Translations under genes and position numbers: made by a program
Notes under the pieces: generated by a model
Told to the model about the DNA's origin: nothing
What the model saw: the letters and a program-made list of their open reading frames with translations, nothing else
Database searches by the model: none
Source of the DNA: JAHFDS01 sp964593795
GTDB lineage: Bacteria; Myxococcota_A; Polyangia; JAHFDS01
DNA: 64,000 bases
Assembly: GCA_964593795.1 (NCBI GenBank)
Contig: CAZQJC010000239.1
Span: forward strand, 4,495 to 68,494
Direction of reading: 5' to 3'
Shown: piece after piece, positions 60,946 through 64,000 of the stretch
Layout: every line of letters starts with the position of its first letter
Numbering within the stretch: the stretch's first letter is position 1

Positions 60946-63621
60946 GTGATCGAGCGGCGTCATCCGCTGCGGCGGGCGGTTTGCTCGGTCGCGTTGCTCG
61001 GCCTGACGGCCGGCGTCGTGCTCGGCCTGCACGACGGCCTGCGCGTCGCGGGCGGGCTCGCGCCCGGCGCGGCGATCCGTGCCGTCGGCGACCTGGTGCT
61101 CGTTGCGGCCGGAGCGGGGTTCGTGCTCGGCGCCGCCGAGGGCGTGCTGCTGTGGCTCGTGTCGGCGCTCGCCGAGCGGACCGCCCGCAGGCCGACCGAG
61201 CCGGGATTCGCACAGGCGGTCTGGACCGGCGTCGTGGTGGCGCCTGGCGTGGCGCTCGTGGCGGCGAGCGTGTTCTCCGGTCGGCGCGCCCGGCTGATCC
61301 CGGAGCGGCACGTGTACGCCACCCTGATGGGCCTGGCCGGGATCGCGGCCGTCGTCGCTGGTGCGACGGTGGTCCGCGGCGCGCATCGACGGCTCGCGGC
61401 AGGGACGGCTCCGCTCCTGGCGGTGGGCAGCGTGATCATGCCGCTCGGTGCGTTCGCCGCTGCGCTGGCGGTGGATGCGGGGGTGCTCGTGCGCGCCTAT
61501 GGCTGGTTCCACGTCGTCATGGCAGCGATCACGCTGGTCTCGCTCGAGCTCGCGATCGGCGCGGCCTTTCTTTGCGCGCGCCGGGCGGCCCGGCTGCAGG
61601 CGCTCGCGCAGCCACGCTTCGCCTTCGCCGCCGGGGTGCTCGCGGTCGCGGGCGGAGCGGCGGGCGCGGCGGCGCTACGACGAGAGCCGGCGCTGCTCTC
61701 CACGGTCTTCGAGCGCACGCTGCACGTGCGGCACGTCCTCGGCGCGCTGCCCCGACTGGCGCTGCCCCCGGCCGCCGAAGCCGCGCCCGCACGACCCATC
61801 TGGGCGTCGGCCGGGCCGCGCGTCCCGGGCCACGACGTGATCCTCGTGTCGGTCGATGCGCTGCGCGCCGACCACCTCGGGGCCTACGGCTATGCGCGGC
61901 CGACCTCGCCGGCGGTCGACGCGCTGGCGACACACGCGGTCGTGTTCGAGCACGCGTATGCGCCGCTGCCGCACACCTCGTTCTCGATCGCGTCGCTCTT
62001 GACGGGCAAGTACGTTCGCGCGCTCGTGGAGCTGGGCCTCGAGGGGCCCCACGAGACGCTGGCGGACGTGCTGCGGCGCTATCGCTACAAGACCGCGGCG
62101 TTCTTCCCGCCCTCGGTGTTCTTCATCGACGCCGAGCGCTTCCGCAAGTACGAGGACAGCCGGTTCGGCTTCGAGTACGCCAAGTACGAGTTCTTGCCCG
62201 CCGAGGGCCGCACGGACCAGATCATCCGATTCCTCGAGCAGGAGCACCCGCAGCGGGCGTTCGTGTGGGCGCACTACTTCGATCCCCACGAGCCGTACAC
62301 GCCCCGGAACGCGCGGTTCGGCCCGCGCGCGATCGATCGGTACGACGCCGAGATCGCCGAGGTGGACGCGGCGATCGGCCGGCTGGTGGCCTGGCTCGAC
62401 GAGCACCGGCCGGGGGCGATCGTGATCCTGGTAGCGGATCACGGCGAGGAGTTCGGCGAGCACGGCGGGCGCTACCACGGGAGCACCCTCTACGAGGAGC
62501 AGCTGCGCGTGCCGCTCATCGTGCGGGCACCCGGGATCAAGCCGCGTCGGGTCCGCGCTCCGGTCGAGCTCGTGGATGTGCCGGTGACCCTGCTGGGGCT
62601 CCTCGACGTGCCGTCGAGCGCGCGCATGCGCGGGACCGATCTCGGGCCGCTCCTGGCCGATCCGCCGGCCGACGAGGCGGGTGCGCCGCCCGTGTTCGCG
62701 GAGATCGAGGACCTCAGGATGGTGCGGTCGGGTGCGGACAAGCTGATCGTCGACCTGTCGCACGCCACCGTGCGTCTCTTCGATCTGGCGGCCGATCCGG
62801 GCGAGCAGCACAACCTCGCGGCGGAGCGGCCGGCGGTCGTCGCGCGGCTGCGTGGCTTGCTCGCGGGCTGGATCGCGGATCATCGGCGACTCGAGCGGAT
62901 CGAGGAGGACGCCCTCGCCAAGCACGGGGCCATCGCGCGGGGACGGCTCGGCGACGCGGCCGCCGCGGTCGAGCTCGCTCGGCTCCTCGGCCATTCCACG
63001 CCAGCGCTGCGACGCGAGGCCGCACGGCTGCTGGCCTCGCTGCATCCGGGCGCCGAGGTCGCAGGGGCGTTACGGCAGGCCGTGGCCGCAGACGACCCGG
63101 AGGTGGCCGGCTGGGCCAGCGTGGCGCTCGCACGGCAAGGCGACGCCGCGGCGCTCGAGCGGGTGCGCGCCCTCGTGCAGGAGGCTTCGACTCCGCCGGA
63201 GATGCGGGTGCGCGCCGCCGTGGTGCTCGCGGAGCGCGGACGCACCGAGGGCGCCGACGCTCTCGGCGCCTGCGCCCGGGGGGGCGAGACGTGCCGGGAC
63301 GAGGCAACGCGCAAGCTCGCCATCGCGGCGATCGGCAGGCTGCGCGCGCGCGACCAGCGTGCGGCGCTCGAGGCGGCGCTCTCGGACGTGCGGCTGCGTC
63401 GCCTCGCGGTGGAGGCGCTCGGGGCGCTCGGCGACGGCCGCGTCGCGCCGCTGCTCTCGCGCCTCGCCCTGTCGGATCCCTACGTCGACGTGCGCCTCGC
63501 GGCGGTCGAGGCGAGCTCGCACCTCGACGGGCCGGTCGCGCGCCGGACCTTGCGCCGCGCCCTGTCCGATGCCGAGCCTGCGGTGGCCGAGGCGGCGCGG
63601 CGAGCGCTGGAACGGGACTAG
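60946..63621 (+). CDS. membrane sulfatase-like enzyme with C-terminal HEAT repeats
   Basis: An 891-residue protein. Residues 1-245 have about seven membrane helices. A sulfatase/alkaline-phosphatase-superfamily domain follows (about 297-620) with VILVSVDALRADHLGAYGY (metal site), PHTSFSIASLLTG where a Thr/Ser occupies the nucleophile position instead of the modified Cys of true sulfatases, and VADHGEEFGEHGGRYHG. The last 220 residues are HEAT-type repeats. The architecture resembles LtaS/EptA-like phospho-transferases that modify lipids or polysaccharides outside the inner membrane. The stop codon (TAG in ACTAGT) lies inside the left inverted repeat of the MITE-like element. Confidence 0.82.
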   Translation: MIERRHPLRRAVCSVALLGLTAGVVLGLHDGLRVAGGLAPGAAIRAVGDLVLVAAGAGFVLGAAEGVLLWLVSALAERTARRPTEPGFAQAVWTGVVVAPGVALVAASVFSGRRARLIPERHVYATLMGLAGIAAVVAGATVVRGAHRRLAAGTAPLLAVGSVIMPLGAFAAALAVDAGVLVRAYGWFHVVMAAITLVSLELAIGAAFLCARRAARLQALAQPRFAFAAGVLAVAGGAAGAAALRREPALLSTVFERTLHVRHVLGALPRLALPPAAEAAPARPIWASAGPRVPGHDVILVSVDALRADHLGAYGYARPTSPAVDALATHAVVFEHAYAPLPHTSFSIASLLTGKYVRALVELGLEGPHETLADVLRRYRYKTAAFFPPSVFFIDAERFRKYEDSRFGFEYAKYEFLPAEGRTDQIIRFLEQEHPQRAFVWAHYFDPHEPYTPRNARFGPRAIDRYDAEIAEVDAAIGRLVAWLDEHRPGAIVILVADHGEEFGEHGGRYHGSTLYEEQLRVPLIVRAPGIKPRRVRAPVELVDVPVTLLGLLDVPSSARMRGTDLGPLLADPPADEAGAPPVFAEIEDLRMVRSGADKLIVDLSHATVRLFDLAADPGEQHNLAAERPAVVARLRGLLAGWIADHRRLERIEEDALAKHGAIARGRLGDAAAAVELARLLGHSTPALRREAARLLASLHPGAEVAGALRQAVAADDPEVAGWASVALARQGDAAALERVRALVQEASTPPEMRVRAAVVLAERGRTEGADALGACARGGETCRDEATRKLAIAAIGRLRARDQRAALEAALSDVRLRRLAVEALGALGDGRVAPLLSRLALSDPYVDVRLAAVEASSHLDGPVARRTLRRALSDAEPAVAEAARRALERD

Positions 63622-63864
63622 TGCCTCGACCACGGCGTACTGATCATCGAGCGGGCGGCATCCAGGTCGAGGCCTTGCTTGCGTGTGGCCGGCTCGGAAG
63701 CCGGCCACCTGGAAGGGCACGCTGCCCTTCCCCCGCCGCGGCAAAGCCGCGTCGGGCCCCCCAACCTGCGTCTTCGCTCGCTGCGCTCGCTACGCCCTTG
63801 CGCCTCGCTGCGCTCGGCTCGAACACGCCGACGCGAATCACTACGCCCCGGTCGAGGCACTAGT
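63617..63864. mobile_element. MITE-like element carrying repeat copy C
   Basis: Imperfect inverted repeats of 23 bp (63617-63639 and 63842-63864; 21 of 23 match, ends ACTAGTGCCTCGACC) flank about 200 bp. If the CTAG at 63618-63621 and 63860-63863 is read as a target duplication, the element is 238 bp with ends TGCCTCGACC. It encodes no transposase. The left end overlaps the stop codon of the sulfatase-like gene. Confidence 0.6.
63685..63840 (+). repeat. dispersed 3'-flank repeat, copy C
   Basis: Hairpin 1 has arms GTGGCCGGCT / AGCCGGCCAC (63685-63708). Hairpin 2 has arms GGAAGGGCA / TGCCCTTCC with loop CGC (63711-63731). A third small hairpin CGCGGC / GCCGCG lies after it. The core TGCGTCTTCGCTCGC is at 63767-63781. 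Hairpins 1 and 2 are 2 nt apart exactly as in copy B, but their stems differ by paired changes. It lies 3' of the sulfatase-like gene in the same orientation. Confidence 0.85.
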
Positions 63865-64000
63865 GCCGCTCGTCAATAGTGTGACCGTATTCGGTTCGGG
63901 GCGAAGACCTGCGCCCATCGTGCACGCGGCACTCGCGAGCGCGGAGCGCGAGCAAACGAGATACCTAGTGCTGCCCGTGACCCAGCAGAATCCAGCGGGG
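63865..64000. other. window end without a recognised gene
   Basis: The last 136 bp contain CTAGTGC again at 63965 and a GTG at 63977 that stays open to the end of the window (8 codons), too short to call. No other element is evident. Confidence 0.4.

Noticed and set aside
63977..64000. Possible gene start (GTG, reading MTQQNPAG) at the window end
   Set aside because: Only eight codons are visible and no -10 at leaderless spacing or Shine-Dalgarno precedes it.

Overview
This is a GC-rich, gene-dense chromosomal segment that most resembles a Myxococcota (deltaproteobacterial, Polyangia-like) genome. The lineage call is inference. It rests on an AgmX/GltJ-type motility protein, a DUF4388 protein, Cys-rich lipoproteins with Gly/Ala linkers, a MopE-like metal-binding lipoprotein, ABC1/UbiB kinases, and strong G/C preference at third codon positions. 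About 59 coding regions are called. I see no rRNA, tRNA, CRISPR array or transposase.

Layout. 1-7.9 kb: 2H phosphoesterase, bpt, Cys-rich lipoprotein, metallophosphoesterase, ferritin-like protein, membrane proteins, amidohydrolase and a 51-aa Cys/His protein. 8-20 kb: UvrD-like helicase, a large membrane-anchored protein, DsbA-fold isomerase and SDR, a cNMP-domain/UbiB fusion, a HEAT-cyclophilin fusion and hrpB. 20-27 kb: a stand-alone GspE-N protein divergent from a GspE ATPase, then dapF and a gap-pgk-tpiA-secG operon. 28-36 kb: one tightly overlapping operon of UbiB kinase, TPR-type lipoprotein and a complete MCE (Mla-like) lipid transporter with two ATPases, two permeases and two MCE proteins. 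36-47 kb: biotinyl carrier, MopE-like lipoprotein, AgmX-like protein, infA, Gly-rich RRM protein, DUF4388 protein, amt. 47-49 kb: parB-parA. 49-56 kb: small proteins, PilZ protein, lon, dnaK. 56-64 kb: membrane-anchored pseudokinase overlapping a MepA-type endopeptidase, FadL-type porin, FHA protein, and a sulfatase-like membrane enzyme with HEAT repeats.

What stands out. (1) Eleven start codons lie exactly 6 or 7 nt after a TANNNT hexamer, so transcription should begin at or 1 nt before the start codon (leaderless mRNAs); several starts were chosen on this basis. Two divergent gene pairs share a single symmetric -10 (TAGGATA, TACAGTA). (2) The MCE operon encodes two ATPases with complementary defects: one lost the H-loop His, the other the LSGGx signature. 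This predicts a heterodimer with one working and one degenerate ATP site. (3) A dispersed repeat family (core TGCGTCTTCGCTCGC) occurs four times, always on the 3' side of a gene and in its orientation; two copies carry hairpins whose stems differ by compensatory changes. One copy is flanked by 23-bp inverted repeats and CTAG duplications, like a miniature mobile element, and its left end supplies or overlaps the stop codon of the preceding gene. (4) A 51-aa protein gene has nine G's just after its start codon.
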